Part shown: positions 1-11,845 of the stretch, in pieces | Layout of the letters: each line of letters opens with the position of its first letter | Position numbering within the stretch: the first letter of the stretch is position 1 | Source of the DNA: Inia geoffrensis | Lineage: Eukaryota; Chordata; Mammalia; Artiodactyla; Iniidae | Direction of reading: 5' to 3' | Assembly: GCA_036417435.1 (NCBI GenBank) | Contig: CM070908.1 | Location: forward strand, 47,401,090 to 47,465,089 | Length of the DNA stretch: 64,000 nucleotides | Program-made: the position numbers and the translations under genes | Notes under the pieces: model-generated | The model's database searches: none | What the model was told of the DNA's origin: nothing | What the model saw: the letters and a program-made list of their open reading frames with translations, nothing else

Positions 1-659
1 GAATGAATATATATGAGTAAACGAATGAACGTAATTGTAGAAAGAGGTCTGATTTCCCAGTGTCTTTCAAACTCTTATTACACACTATTTGGTTGTTTTT
101 TTAGGGGAAGAGATTGCATTGAGGTTCTCTTTACTGAGTCATTTGAGCTACTTTGAAGAGTTTAAGACAGCAATATTTAATTCATGTCTTGCCGAAGAAT
201 TCTAATCACACCAATATCCAGCAGTGAACTCTCATCTCAATTTGGAGGTCTCAAAGCTACCTCAAACTAACTCGCCCAAATCAGATCTATGATCTTTCCC
301 CAAATTTGGTCAGTTTCCCACCCCAGGGGACACCAACACCATGCATCCAACTGCATAAGCAGAAAAGAGGGAGTCATTCTTAATACTCCACCTTCCCACA
401 CTCCCAAGTGTCAGTTGTTACCAAAGACTCAGTTTTACACCTAAATAATTCTCCAGTCCAGCCCCTTCTCGTCATGGCTACATACTCCCCAGCCCAACCC
501 ATCATCATCTCCTTAGCAGCTTCTTCTCTTGCTCAAGTGGCCCCTCACTGATCTTGGAAACCTTGCCTGTCACAGCTGCCCCTAAACATCCTTGCTCAGC
601 ACCGGGTCTTCCTTCCAGTCCCAACCATGCGTCCTGTATATCCCTTTGTGCTCCAGGTC
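1..659. other. Unassigned non-coding DNA
   Basis: No long open frame, splice-bounded exon or repeat that I can name. Composition is ordinary AT-rich mammalian spacer. The last part (about 480-659) is C-rich and runs into the L2-like stretch that follows, so it may be the worn upstream part of that element. Confidence 0.4.
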
Positions 660-970
660 TTTCCACAGACTGATCTTTCTTCTCTGCCCACCTCCAGTTC
701 TGCCAGTCCCTCCCTTTAGCTTTCAGACAGTGTATCACTTCTTCTGAGAAGTCTTCCTTGACTATCCTAGATTTGGTCAGGTTTGTCAAATATATGTCCA
801 TGGTATCCTGTGGTTTTTCCTAATAGAATTTTAACCCATCCTTACTGATATATTCATTTGATTATCTGATGAACGTCTGTACCTCTCTCTGACTTGATTA
901 TAATTTTCATGAGGCCCAGTCTTTTTTACTCACCATTCTATCCCCAGGGATAGCACGGAGCCTGGAGTGA
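660..970 (+). mobile_element. L2-like LINE fossil (3' region)
   Basis: The stretch contains a decayed version of the L2 3' region: a 'cttcttctgagaagtcttccttgacta' type block near 737-765, then a 'tgaggccc..tctatccccagggatagcacggagcctgg' block near 910-965. These match the order of landmarks in L2 (a CR1-clade LINE, long dead in placental mammals). It is heavily diverged, with no coding capacity and no TSD. Confidence 0.5.
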
Positions 971-2055
971 AGTCTCTGTCCTATACATTTTGCTAGTTGT
1001 ATGAACTGATGAAGATCTATGGAGCCCAGACATTCAACAAAACTCTGTTGAAGAGCTAGAAAGGACCACTGAGCAGCTGTGCAGTTTTGCTGCCTTGGAG
1101 AAGGACTCTTAGACCAGATAACTTCTTGAAAAAGCATCTCTAATTCTAGAATGTGACAAAGCTCTTGAATTCCTTGGATACAATTGCTACCTGTTGCAAT
1201 ACGAGGTCAGGCTAGGTCTTTCCAGAACCTGCCTTCACATCTACTTTCCTCCTGGTGGCCAGGGAGGGTCTTTGCCTCTTTGTTTCTCCACAAGGAGGAA
1301 GGAAGGTTTCAACAGCCAAATTGCAAATCACTCTATGTATCCTAGGAAAAGGCATCAGAGTCAGGTTTGAGGTGTACTGCCCAATGGCACGAATGTGTGG
1401 CATTTCCTTTTTCTCTCTAGTGGAGGATCAGCATCATGCATTATAATTATATCTCTGTAGATGTTCTGAACACTTCACCACAAAATGTATTGATAATATG
1501 GGCTCAGGGAACTTTGCAAAGGCAGGGTCTCCTCCTCTAAACTACCTCTCAACTTGCGAATGCTTTCTGAAAGATCTCTAAGCAATGACCAATCTCCATG
1601 GTGAAGTGTTCAAAGATGAACTACAATTTCTTTCACTGGAATATTCCCCTTTTGGTTGGAAGTCTTATACCATAAATGTAAACCTTCTTTCAAATGACAG
1701 CCCTTCAAATACTTTGAGACTGTTATGAAAGCTGGCCCTTCGGAAGGACATTTTTTTCTTCTAGTCTTTTTCAGTCTCTCAGTAAATGCTGGATTGGGCT
1801 ATTTGTTAATACAAATGGAAACTGCAAGTTCTTGCAGCCCCAATTCCAAAACCCTCCTATGTTCTGAAATCTACCTGGCAATCAGTGCTCAACCAGCCCT
1901 ATAAACTCTGAGCGATATTCATTGGCGAATTCAGTATAATGTTGTTAGACTTCCCCAAACCTCGTTTGTGAAAGATATCAATTCTCCATCCTCTTAAGGC
2001 TATCGTGATGGAATGATCTATGATGTCCGATGTAATGATGTTCTGAATTCCTTTT
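971..2055. other. Unassigned non-coding DNA
   Basis: Short opposed open frames near 1212-1446 overlap on both strands and have no family resemblance, so I treat them as chance. I see no tandem repeat and no recognisable transposon. Confidence 0.4.
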
Positions 2056-2285
2056 AAAAAAGATGTTAAGGGCTTCCTTGGTGGCGCAGTGGTTGAGAGT
2101 CCACCTGCCGATGCAGGGGACACGGGTTCGTGCCCTATTCCGGGAAGATCCCACATGCCGCGGAGAGGCTGGGCCCGTGAGCCATGGCCGCTGAGCCTGC
2201 GCGTCTGGAGCCTGTGCTCCGCAACGGGAGAGGCTACAACAGTGAGAGGCCCACGTACGGGAAAAAAAAAAAAAAAGATGTTAAG
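2056..2285 (+). mobile_element. CHR-2 SINE with perfect TSD
   Basis: tRNA-derived SINE with Pol III box A-like TGGCGCAGTGG (2082-2092) and box B-like GGTTCGTGCC (2125-2134). The body ends in GTGAGAGGCCCACGTACGGG, followed by a 14-15 A tail. It is flanked by the perfect 15-bp duplication AAAAAAGATGTTAAG (2056-2070 and 2271-2285). The perfect duplication indicates a fairly recent L1-driven insertion. Open frames on both strands here are SINE sequence, not genes. Confidence 0.95.
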
Positions 2286-4464
2286 AGGTTAATTTTATTT
2301 TCTAATGTTCTCCCATTCCTGTAGGGCTGTGATCCCAGCTCACAACACTCTCCCTTCTGTTTGTCTCTCTCTGTCCCCTTATCAACACTGGGATGAGCCC
2401 TGCCACTTGGATGACTCAGTGACATAGTTCTGGGGTCACCTGGGTTTGGGGAGGACCTGGCACACGTCTGCAAACTGTATCATGGGGATTCGGGTGATGA
2501 ATTCAGCCAGGTCCTGTGGTTTCTTTTCTCTTGAGGATTAGAGGCTAGGTCTGTCTATTTAGATCAGAAAACCAATTAGGAAAGCTAAATGGGATGAATC
2601 CGTGATCTCAGGTGAGGCTCTGCGGTGAAGATTAGGACGAAGGAAGCTGGATTCAATCGTGGAGTTGAGCAATCTCCACTTTAGAAGGCAGACTGCCCAG
2701 GGGGCATTTAAATGCTGACAAAGGTCTATCAGGCTTCAGTCGGGCCAACTAACTTTTCCTTCTTTTACCTGTTGCTCTGACTGCATATCAAAGGGATTAT
2801 TCTTCTCGGATTTTGAAAAACAAAATAAATGAATACCAATTGCTCTTAGAGACCAAAAGCTCTGTCCACGTCTCAGAACGGTCAAACAGCTTTAGAAAAC
2901 AGTTTTTGTTTTTGAAAGAAACCATGTCATTAGAAGTGTTTTGTAACTGGGAGGAAATACACCAAGATGATAGCAGTGGTTGTTGTTTGGGACCTGGGCC
3001 TGTGGAAAGGCTTTTTTTTTCTTTCTGGTTTTCTATGTTTTTGGAATATTCTTCCATTATGATTATTATGCAAGGTAAGAATAAAAGAAATTCACAGCCA
3101 CTCCCCTGAATGAAAACAATAACATTTCTTTTCCGCTGAATATAGCAAACTTAATTGTTTTAATTGAATTGTTTCTTTTCCCTCATTTCCCTGTTCCCAA
3201 CAAGTCTTTCCGTTATCAACATGGGGTTTCAGCTTAACTGGGTATGTAGGGCTCAGAAATTGCTCAAAGACTGCAAAGTGTAGAATTCCATTTTTCCCTC
3301 CATTTTAATTTCCTTTAGCAATTTAGCACTTCTTTTCAAATCACACATATAGAAAAAACAGAGAAATTTCTTAACACCCCTTTGGCAAATCAAATGGCAA
3401 GAACTGCCACTGTTTCTATTTACATGCTTTGGGCAAGTTATATTTCAAGTAAAGAGCTTCATCTCAGAGCCAAAGAAGAATTTTTTTTTAAAGTTTTTTG
3501 TAAGCAACTAATTCTTTCAGACATGATGTACCATGAAAAGCAAAACATAACCTAGAATTTTATACAGTGATATAAGAAGAATGTACCTCTTGGGAATCTG
3601 TACTGTTAAATATTATGCTTCTAACTTAGAGAAAATACCATGTAAATACAAAATATTTAAAAATTTTTCTTAGTAGTATGTTAATATTTACATGAGCCAG
3701 AATATCAATTTTTAGTAAAAATAAAATCATATTTTATTTTCATAAAAATAAAACTGTATGACTCAGATGAAGCCTCCAAATCTCAGTCTACACTTTGAAC
3801 AAAATACTACTTTTAGCAGCTACCAATAAGTTAAAAGAAAGGTTGTGATCATAAATTGGGGAAATTCACTTAGTTTTAGTTAAACGTATTTTCACAATAC
3901 ATACTTGCAGACTTTGCTCTTGTTTGGGAGGTAAGTTACAACTTATTCAAGGAGGGAAAATATGAGGTCAAGGAAAAACAATTATTGTAAAATAAAACTT
4001 TTCCTTGCTAAACTCTGAAGGTAACAGAAATGTGAGAAACAAAGGCAAGTAACTTGGATTATATGGTCTGGGATGTATTTATGTAGTTATTTATTTATAA
4101 TTTGGAAATTTAGGGAGAAGAGAATTTAAATTTACACTAATTTATACAAATATGTTTTCTTTGTTCACTCCAGGAAATTTCTAACTTTTGCCTTTTTTAA
4201 TATCGCTACAGCCCCCAATAACAGTGTCTTCTGTGTACATAGCGATTTGCAGTTTTCAAGCAGCTTCCACTTTTTTTTTCTATTAACAAGAACATCTTCA
4301 ATTGGCTAAATGCAAGATTTGATGGACAGTGAAAATTCTTTTCCATTCACTTTCTTTTAACTTATTTTTCTTTTTATTAACTTTTTGTTTTTTTTGTTTT
4401 GTTTTGTTTTGTTTTGAGATGGGTTTGGAAATCTCTTGAGGGTTTTTATTTTTTTCCATTCTAT
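2286..4464. other. Unassigned AT-rich DNA with simple T-rich tracts
   Basis: About 2.2 kb with no recognised gene or repeat family. The 3' half is very AT-rich. A (TTTTG)n tract of about five units lies near 4388-4416. Two overlapping antisense frames of 86 and 98 codons near 2797-3109 are mutually exclusive and resemble no known family. Confidence 0.4.
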
Positions 4465-4875
4465 TTTTTTAAATTGAAGTATAGTTTATTTACAATGTTG
4501 TGTTAGTTTCAGGGGTACAGTAAGGTGATTCAGTTATACATATTTATATACATTCTACTTTTTTTGTTTGTTTGTTTGTTTGTTTGTTTGTTTGCAGTAC
4601 GCGGGCCTCTCACTGTTGTGGCTTCTCCCGTTGCGGAGCACAGGCTCCGGACGCGCAGGCTCAGCGGCCATGGCTCACAGGCCTAGCTGCTCCGCGGCAT
4701 GTGGGATCTTCCCGGACCAGGGCATGAACCCGTGTACCCTGCATCGGCAGGCGGACTCTCAACCACTGCACCACCAGGGAAGCCCCTATATACATTCTAT
4801 TTTTAATATTCTTGTCCATTATGGTTTATCATAAGATATTGAATGTTGTTCTCTATGTTTATTAATTTTAAACTA
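4465..4875 (-). mobile_element. L1 3' end, split by a SINE
   Basis: On the minus strand this is the 3' end of a cetartiodactyl L1: the AATTGAAGTATAGTTTATTT block at about 4473 is the reverse complement of the pre-poly(A) region. It is interrupted at 4558-4786 by a CHR-2 SINE, then resumes ('ttgtccattatggtttatcataagatattgaat'). Only non-coding 3' UTR is present. Confidence 0.85.
4545..4799 (-). mobile_element. CHR-2 SINE inserted in an L1
   Basis: Minus-strand CHR-2 with body 4597-4786. Its A tail has become an expanded (TTTG)n tract on the plus strand (about 4565-4594). TSD TATATACATTCTA occurs at 4545-4557 and 4787-4799 inside the host L1, so the SINE is younger than the L1. Confidence 0.93.
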
Positions 4876-5904
4876 TGCGATTGTTTCTTTGTTAAAAAGT
4901 GAGTTCAGCCTACAAGGATTTCTTCAGCACAACCTCCTTTGCTGCCAGTGAAATGATGTTCTTTTATCTCTGAATTCATGGATCACTGTTTGGAACTTGT
5001 CTTCACATCCAAATTCAGTGGGAAGACCTCTGGCAAGGGTGAGAGATTCAGCTCTGCTGTGGCTTTGCTGGAGGACCTGGTGCATAGACGTTTACAATTC
5101 AAAGCAATCAGGGTTTAGCTTTAGAAGTAAGTGGAGAATGAGAAGAGTCCTACCACTTTAAGAAAACAACACACGCACACACACACAGGTCAAATGGAGG
5201 TAGTATTTCTGGTTTTATTTGATTATTTGTATTAGACTATTTTATTATTTATTTTTATTAGCTTATTTTGCATTGGGAAGATTTCTTTAAGTATGGCGTT
5301 TTCCTGATGTATTTAGAATATGATTGACCTGGTCAATATTCTTAAAGAATAATTGTTGTAGGAATTAATGTGCTCTTTCATCAACCAGTTCTGGTTGTTT
5401 TAAACCAAATCCTCTATGTAGGAATTAAGCTGGAAATGAGATCAACACTTGCTTAGGGCACTGACACTTTCTTGGGCTCTATTTTCTCATTTGTATTATA
5501 ACCCTGAGAACAAGGGGTAGCCTTTGCAGTGCCTCCCTTACCTTCCTATCAGCCTTCTTATATGTATATGGTTAGATAATATTTTTTTGCCAAGCTGGCT
5601 AATGGTGCACCCAATATGTGTATTGTCCCTTTCAAAGGCCCCAGCTAACCACTTACATTACCATCCACTTCCCATCATGAAGTGTGAACAGAAGGGATGA
5701 ATGTCACTTTTGGGCCGAAGTTTTTAAGAAGTGGGTACACCTTCTTCTATTGGTCAGAAACAGAATCCCCAAAGCCCCAGAGGGTGATAGGAACCCAAGG
5801 TGGAAGGAACCTTGAGAGAATATAAAAAAGCAGGAACCCTGGCTCTTCCCTTCACTGGCTCTGATCTGAAGCGTGTTTTTTGGCTTAATCTTCTAGTTGG
5901 AGTA
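4876..5904. other. Unassigned non-coding DNA with a short CA tract
   Basis: No gene seen. A short (AC)n run lies at about 5168-5188. The rest is AT-rich spacer. Confidence 0.4.
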
Positions 5905-6240
5905 GATTAGTGGTTCTCAAAGTGAGGGGGCCATAGGATTCCCAAAGATCCTCTCATGGTGTCCATGAGGGTAAAACTGTTTTTATAACATTACCAGATA
6001 TTATTACATGTTCACAATCATTCTCTTAAGAGCTTGTGGGGTGTTTTCTACACAACACAGGATGACATCATGGCTCTGATGGCTGATGGAACACGTGCAT
6101 TCTTATGTTTTAAAATTTTCTTCTGTTTAATTTCTAATAAATATTAATAGATGTAATTCACATAAGCAAAAGCTCCACAGGGTCATTAGTGATTTTTAAG
6201 AGTGTAAGAGCTCTTGAGACCAGACATTTGACAATTTTTG
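5905..6240. mobile_element. hAT-type DNA transposon fossil (Charlie-like)
   Basis: Begins TAGTGGTTCTCAAAGTG and ends in a decayed inverted copy near 'gagaccagacatttgacaattttt'. It contains the internal landmarks 'ggatgacatcatggctctgatgg' and 'ggtcattagtgatttttaagagtgtaa', which I associate with non-autonomous hAT/Charlie relatives. No transposase frame. The exact family is not fixed. Confidence 0.6.
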
Positions 6241-6581
6241 AGCTGGATACTTTCTAAGGTTTTAGATAAGTCTTTAAAAGTTTGTGAAGTAATTGTTGTA
6301 TATACACAAACTAATGATAGCATTTTTAAGTTGCTATGCCTTTTTTTTCCATACCAAGTTGTGGTGGAGATTAAAATACTCTGGAATCTAGTTTTAAAAG
6401 ATCTCTTTCCAGAAAAGTGTAGATATTTCTTTCTTTATGTATCAGGAATTATATTAGCATAATTCCTCCTTATGACATGGTCAGTTGCCTTAAACACATT
6501 TTAAAATAGGAAGGGTAAAAGTATTTTTTCCAGAGGGATGTAATGTAATGTGCCATTCCAAACAAGTAAATCTGGTGATTA

Positions 6582-7287
6582 TATTTCTAGCAAACTGTTT
6601 GTTTGTTTTTTAAATTTTATTGGAATATAGTTGATTTACAATGTTATGTTAGTTTCAGGTGTACAGAAAAGTGATTCAGTTATACGTATACATATATTCA
6701 TTCTTTTTCAGATTCTTTTCTCATATAGGTTATCACAGAATATTGAGCAGAGTTCCTTGTGCTATGCAGTAGGTCCCTGTCAGTCATCTATCTTATATAT
6801 ATATCTTATAGTAGAGTGTGTACATTAATCCCAAACTCCTGATTTATCCCTCCCCACTACGTTTCCCCTTTGGAACCATAAGTTGTTTTTTTTTTTTTTT
6901 TTTTTTAAATCTGTAAGTCTATTTCTGTTTTATAAGTAAACTCATTTGTATCATTTAAAAAAATTAAATTCCACATGTAAGTGATATCATATGATATTTG
7001 TCTTTCTCTGTTTGACTTACTTCACGGAGTATGATAATCTCCAGGTCCATCCATGTTGCTGCAAATGGCATTATTTCATTCTTTTTTATGGCTGAGTAAT
7101 AATCCATTATATATATGTACCACATCTTCTTTATCCATTCCTCTGTCGATGGACATCTAGGTTGTTTCCATGTCTTGGTTATTGTAAGTAGTGCTGCAGT
7201 GAACACTGGGGTGCATGCATCCATTCAGATTATGGTTTTCTCCCACTCCCCCCAGGAGTGGGATTGCTAGATCTACATTTCTAACAA
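6582..7287 (-). mobile_element. 5'-truncated L1 with ORF2 C-terminus
   Basis: Minus-strand L1. From its 5' side it encodes the very C-terminus of ORF2p (7224-6964, ending ...YHMISLTCGI with the EYYSAIKKNEIMPFAATWMD-type block as 'DYYSAIKKNEIMPFAATWMD'), then 3' UTR and A tail at about 6594-6615. Candidate TSD is TATTTCTAGCAA (6582-6593) and CATTTCTAACAA (7276-7287), with two mismatches. Upstream ORF2 is absent, so this is a typical truncated dead copy. Confidence 0.9.
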
Positions 7288-7587
7288 TCTTAATAATATA
7301 CCTGCTGTGCTCATCCAGGGGTCTGGATAAAGATGCTTATTACACTATTGATGGAAACAAACCAATACAACTTTGATTGTGTCCCTTTCTTAGAGACTTT
7401 TCATAGTTTCTTGCAGGGCCTTAGGGTTAAGCCTCATCTTCCACAAAACCCTTCTGGATCTTCTCCCTCCACTCCACTGTCCTGGCCTCACCTCTGAGCC
7501 CTTTCCCTCCAGCTTTGACTCTATTCCAGGTCCAGCTTTTAAACACATTTTTATCCAAGAAGATGCTTGATTCACAATCTCAATGCA
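7288..7587. other. Unassigned spacer between two L1s
   Basis: About 300 bp of unique-looking DNA between two minus-strand L1 insertions. Nothing recognisable. Confidence 0.4.
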
Positions 7588-7899
7588 CCTATGCTTCTTT
7601 TTTTTCAATTGAAGTACAGCTGATTTACAGTATTGTGTTAGTTTCAGGTGTACAGCATAATGATTCGATTCTTCTGCAGATTATAGTCCATTATAGCTTA
7701 TTACAAGATATTAGGTATAGTTTCCTGTGATATATAGTAAACCCTTGGTTCTTATGTATTTTATGTATAGTAGATTATATCTGTTAATCCTATACCCCTA
7801 ATTTGTCCACCCTCTCCCCTTGGTGACCGTAAATTTGTTTTCTATGTCTGTGAGTCTGTTTCTGTTTTGTATATAGACTGATATGTATTATTATTGTGT

Positions 7900-7936
7900 G
7901 TGGATATATAGATATAGATATAGATATATAGATATG
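7900..7936. repeat. (GATATA/GATA)n microsatellite inside L1 3' region
   Basis: Imperfect GATATA and ATAGAT units in a row, in the middle of a minus-strand L1 3' region. It occupies a position where sibling L1 copies in this window have other sequence, so it is a local expansion. Confidence 0.7.
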
Positions 7937-8025
7937 CCACAAGTTCTTAAGCCAATCATCTGTTTTTGGACACTTGGGTTGTTTCCATATCTCGGCTATT
8001 GTAAATAGTGCTGCAATGAACATTT

Positions 8026-8270
8026 GGGTGCATGTATCTTTTTTTTTTTTTTTTTTTTTTTTTCCAGTACGCGGGCCTCTCACTGTTGTGGCCTCTCCCG
8101 TCACGGAGCACAGGCTCCAGACGCACAGGCTCAGTGTAAATGGCTCACGGGCCCAGCCGCTCCGTGGCATGTGGAATCTTCCCGGACAAGGGCATGAACC
8201 CGTGTCCCTTGCATTGGCAGGTGGACTCTCAACCACTGCACCACCAGGGAAGCCCGGGTGCATGTATCTT
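8026..8270 (-). mobile_element. CHR-2 SINE with perfect TSD, inside L1 ORF2 fossil
   Basis: Minus-strand CHR-2, body about 8064-8255, with a poly(T) of about 23 (A tail on the minus strand). Perfect TSD GGGTGCATGTATCTT at 8026-8040 and 8256-8270. The insertion splits the ORF2 fossil of the host L1, which shows the order of events: L1 first, SINE later. Confidence 0.95.
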
Positions 8271-8560
8271 TTTGAATTATGGTTTTCTTCAGATATATGC
8301 TCAGGAGTGGGATTACTGGATCATATGGTAGCTCTATTTTTAGTTTTTTAAGGAATCTCCATACTATTTTCCATAGTGGCTGCACCAGTTTACATTCCCA
8401 CCAACAGTGTAAGAAGGTTCCCTCTCCAGCATTTGTTATTTGTAGACTTTTTCATGATGGCCATTCTAACTGGTGTGAGACGATACCTCACTGTGGTTTT
8501 GATTTACATTCCTCTATTAATTAGTGATGTTGAGTGTATTTTCAAGTGCCTGTGTTTCTT

Positions 8561-9335
8561 ACCTCTCAGCCCTTGTGATTCCTTGTTCCAGGACACCCGT
8601 GGGATCCAAAGAGAGAAAACTACTACTTATCCTATAGGATCATGATCCAGGTGTGACTATATTCTGGCAGCAAGCCTTGCCCAACAGCCGATTTGGATAA
8701 GACATGAGGCCTCCTTATGCCATAAAGGAGATCAGCCTGTGTATGGCAACATTGTTCAGTGTGTTAAAGAAATGACTCAGAAAAGGGCTTTCCAGATAGC
8801 CAAACACAAAACACTCATGAAATATACAAAAGTGAAATCCTCAATTAGCTAAATAAATGGACACTGGTACATTTAGAGAAAGGCAGTATCTGACATTTAT
8901 TGAACACATACAATACACACCTCAGAGACCAGTTCAAAGTCCAGATTGCCATTTGAGGACTATAGGTATGGTTGCTAATTTATTTTGACTAATTGGTGGA
9001 GTTGATTTAAATTATGCATGATAACGTTTTACAGTATATTTCACAAAAGTAAAGAAGGTGGAGTTTAAAAAGTTCTGGGCTTTTAAGCTTTTCTTGGGAA
9101 AAGATGAAAGGATCCCATTGTTTCTTTCTTTAAAACAGTATTAAAACACTAGAACTCATGGAGTAAATATAAGAGAAGTCTGTTTGTGTTTTAGGAAATG
9201 CATAGACTTCTACAGTCTTATCTAGCAGAATATCTGAAACAAAAACTGTGCAGGTCTCGTGTAGGTCATCTTCCACATGAAAACAGTTGCTGGTGAATGG
9301 GGAGGGAATCCAGCTCTTTATGTGCATGGCTTTCT
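8561..9335. other. Unassigned non-coding DNA
   Basis: No gene, tandem repeat or nameable transposon seen. Short frames only. Confidence 0.4.
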
Positions 9336-9590
9336 GGGTTAATAGCAATGATAATGGTAACTAACATTTATTAGATGCTTACTACGTTCTGAGCATTTTG
9401 TTTGCATTGTCTTTAAATGCTTATAACATCCTAGAAGTTGAATATTATTGTTTCCAATTTAATATCCTTACAGATAAGGAAACTGAGCCACAGAGAAGTT
9501 AAGTCCCTTACCTAAGGTCACACAGCAGTAAATACAGGATTTAAACCTATGTAGACTTGTTCCCTAGCCTAGCATCCTTAACCCTAAATT
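9336..9590 (-). mobile_element. MIR SINE fossil, nearly full length
   Basis: Reads on the plus strand as the reverse of MIR: 'taacatttattagatgcttacta', then 'acagataaggaaactgagccacagagaagttaagt', then 'aaggtcacacagcagtaaa', ending 'agcatccttaacc'. MIR is a tRNA-derived SINE shared by all mammals and dead for over 100 million years. Confidence 0.85.
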
Positions 9591-9818
9591 ATACTGTTCA
9601 GTAATCACTGAATGAAGAAACTTCAAGGCCTTCCTTAAGGGGTCTTTCTTTCCATTTGTATAAAGGACTATAAACTGTAAGGACTTTCATAGAACATTTA
9701 ATCAGCTCAGTACTTCAATTTGAAAGAATTTCCTTTTAAACTAAGCTATTCATCTGTTTTAGGAAAACCAGAGCCAGATATAGGATACTCCTCTCTTTCA
9801 TTCAATTCAACTCACTTC

Positions 9819-10567
9819 AGCTCAATGGGGAGAAAAGGGAACACTACACTGTTGGTGGGAATGTAAATTGGTGTAGCCACTATGGAAAACGGTAGGGAGA
9901 TTCCTCATAAAACTAAAAATAGAGCTACCCTATGACCCAGCAATCCCATTCCTGGGAATATATCGAAAAAAAACCCAAAATAGTAATTTGAAAAGGTACA
10001 TGCACCCCAATGCTCATAGCAACATCATGTACAACTGCCAAGATATGGAAGCAACCTAAGTGTCTATCAACAGAAGTATGGATAAGGAATACGTACTACA
10101 TATATATATATAATGGAATACTACTCAGCCATGAAAAGAATGAAATTTTGCCATTTGCAACAACATGGTTGGACTTGGAGGGTTTTACGCTAAGTGAAAC
10201 AAGTCAGAGAAAGACAAATACTGCATGATATTACTTATATGTGGAATCTAAAAAAGTACAACAAACTAGTGAATATAATTTAAAAAAAAGAAACAGACTC
10301 ACAGATACAGAGGACAAACTAGTGGTTACCAGTGAGAAGGGGGAAGGGGGGAGGGGCAATATAATGGTAGGGAATTAAGAGGTACAAATTATTATGTATA
10401 AAATAAGTTATAAGGATATATTGTATGACACAGGGACTAATAGCCAATATTTTATATTAACTGTAAATGGAGGATAATCTTTAAAAATTGTGAATCATTA
10501 TATCGTACACTTGTAACATTTAAAATTGTATACCAACTGCACTTCAATAAAAAAACCTGAGCTCAAT
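9819..10567 (+). mobile_element. 5'-truncated L1 (older subfamily)
   Basis: Plus-strand L1 from 'ggaacactacactgttggtgggaatgtaaattgg' to the A-rich end 'cttcaataaaaaaacc' (about 10555). It carries the ORF2 C-terminal fossil (about 9840-10230) and a 3' UTR that differs from the younger L1s here. Possible TSD is CAGCTCAAT (9821-9829) versus GAGCTCAAT. Stops break the frame. Confidence 0.85.
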
Positions 10568-11104
10568 TAAATTCATATTATTGGATGTACATTGCATGCT
10601 GGGTTTGGGGAGGGAGATTGTAATTCAAATATCAGTAAGGCATTATCTTTGCTTTCTAGGAGCACAGAATCTCTTGGGGGTAGGAATAGGGGAGGCTATA
10701 ACCCCAAACTATAATCGCAGGTTTGAGGTGGCATACGCTGGGTGCCGCAGTACTTCGTCCAGAGTAGGGTGGGAGTGGGCAGGGGACTGTTCCAGAAGAG
10801 AGAAGGTAAGCTTGAAGGTAAACTTGAGGCTTTTTACCATTGTATTTCCAGCCCTAGGAGACCATAGGTTCAACAAATATTTGTCACATGAATCACTGAC
10901 ATCCCTTAAAGTAGTAAGTAAGATCTGAAAAGATTTCATGGAGAAGAAAGCACTTGAAATGGATATTTTTTTAAGTTTTAGAGGAGAGGAGCATTTTATT
11001 CTGTGGCTGCAGAATATGCCAAGGACAGATACTTAATAAAAAATGATTGAGAAGGGGAAGTCTGGGACCTGCTGACTGTTGTTGAATTGGGATGAGTAAG
11101 TGAT
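10568..11104. other. Unassigned non-coding DNA
   Basis: The 115-codon frame at 10581-10928 has no recognisable domain and overlaps an antisense frame. The block at 10840-10895 ('gtatttccagccctagg..ttcaacaaatatttgtc') resembles a worn L2/MIR 3' end, which argues against coding. Confidence 0.4.
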
Positions 11105-11190
11105 AATGATGAGGATTTAGCTGACATGTATGATACATCTCTGGTGTGCCAGATGTTTTTAAGAACATGCTCTCATTTACTCTCCACAAT
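11105..11190 (-). mobile_element. Partial MIR fossil
   Basis: A short block with MIR-like order ('gtgtgccagatgtttttaagaacatgctctcatttactctccacaattgc'), equivalent to the reverse of the MIR 3' half. Too short and diverged for certainty. Confidence 0.4.
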
Positions 11191-11689
11191 TGCAGAGTTT
11201 GTGGTAGACACAAACGTGCTACCCAGCTCTCCCTGCAAAGAGCTGCTCCCAGCTGTGGAGAGTGCGGTCGGCTGACAGTTCCTGTTCTGCTGTCGCCTCC
11301 TCCTGAGCTGGCCTCAGCTGCAGGGAGCCACCCGCCAGTGTGCCCTTTCTGGGGACAGCCCAAGATAGTGACTGAATGATGCTGGAGCTACTCTGTGGGT
11401 TTTATTTGCTCCAGGGCTCCCTCCAGGGCTGGCCGTGGTGGTGTTGGGCTTTCACACCAACAGAAGTCACTCCACTGTCATCCCAGATAGATGTTTTCTA
11501 TCAGGAAAGCTCTGGTCATCTGTGGCCCCCAGAGGAAGCCAAAGCTCTGGCCAACTGTGTCCACTCTTGGCTTGGCTGCTTCAGTCAATCTTTTAAGTCT
11601 CAGCTGAACTGAAACTGTTTCCTTGTTCCAAGCTTTCATAATACCCTTTATAGAATTGGCAACAATTTGCAATCACCTATTTGCTTCCT

Positions 11690-11815
11690 CCTCTCTCTGC
11701 TCCAGAAGGCTATGACTCCGGGGTGGGGGGCATGGGCTACCCCTAACTTCCCACCTCTGAGCACACTGTTTGGTATACAGTAGGAGCTCAATTTACATTT
11801 GTTGAAAGTATGAGT
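11690..11815 (+). mobile_element. L2-like 3' end fossil
   Basis: Ends with 'gagcacactgtttggtatacagtaggagctcaatttacatttgttgaa', the characteristic L2 (and MIR) 3' end pattern. No coding content. Confidence 0.5.
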
Positions 11816-11826
11816 TATTACCTATT

Positions 11827-11845
11827 AACAACAACTGTTGTTGTT
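11827..11845. repeat. Perfect (AAC)n/(GTT)n inverted repeat
   Basis: AACAACAAC, one T, then GTTGTTGTT: two 9-bp perfectly complementary arms with a 1-nt spacer, followed by more GTT units to about 11858. Seen directly. A functional role is not implied. Confidence 0.85.

Larger units (their letters stand above)
7588..8560 (-). mobile_element. 5'-truncated L1 (ORF2 end + 3' UTR), split by a SINE
   Basis: Minus-strand L1 with 3' UTR at about 7600-7900 and an ORF2 C-terminal fossil from about 7935 to 8548. Translated pieces read '[26 protein letters not shown]' on the minus strand near 8384-8310. Interrupted at 8041-8255 by a CHR-2. Candidate TSD is CCTATGCTTCTT (7588-7599) and CCTGTGTTTCTT (8549-8560). 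A GATA-type simple repeat lies at about 7900-7935. Confidence 0.9.

Noticed and set aside
2082..2134. A true tRNA gene at the SINE heads
   Set aside because: Box A and B resemblance comes from the tRNA-derived head of CHR SINEs. The cloverleaf is not maintained and the SINE body follows directly.
7790..8263. 157-codon minus-strand open frame
   Set aside because: Runs through a CHR-2 SINE, its A tail (poly-K) and L1 3' UTR. A chance fusion of repeats.
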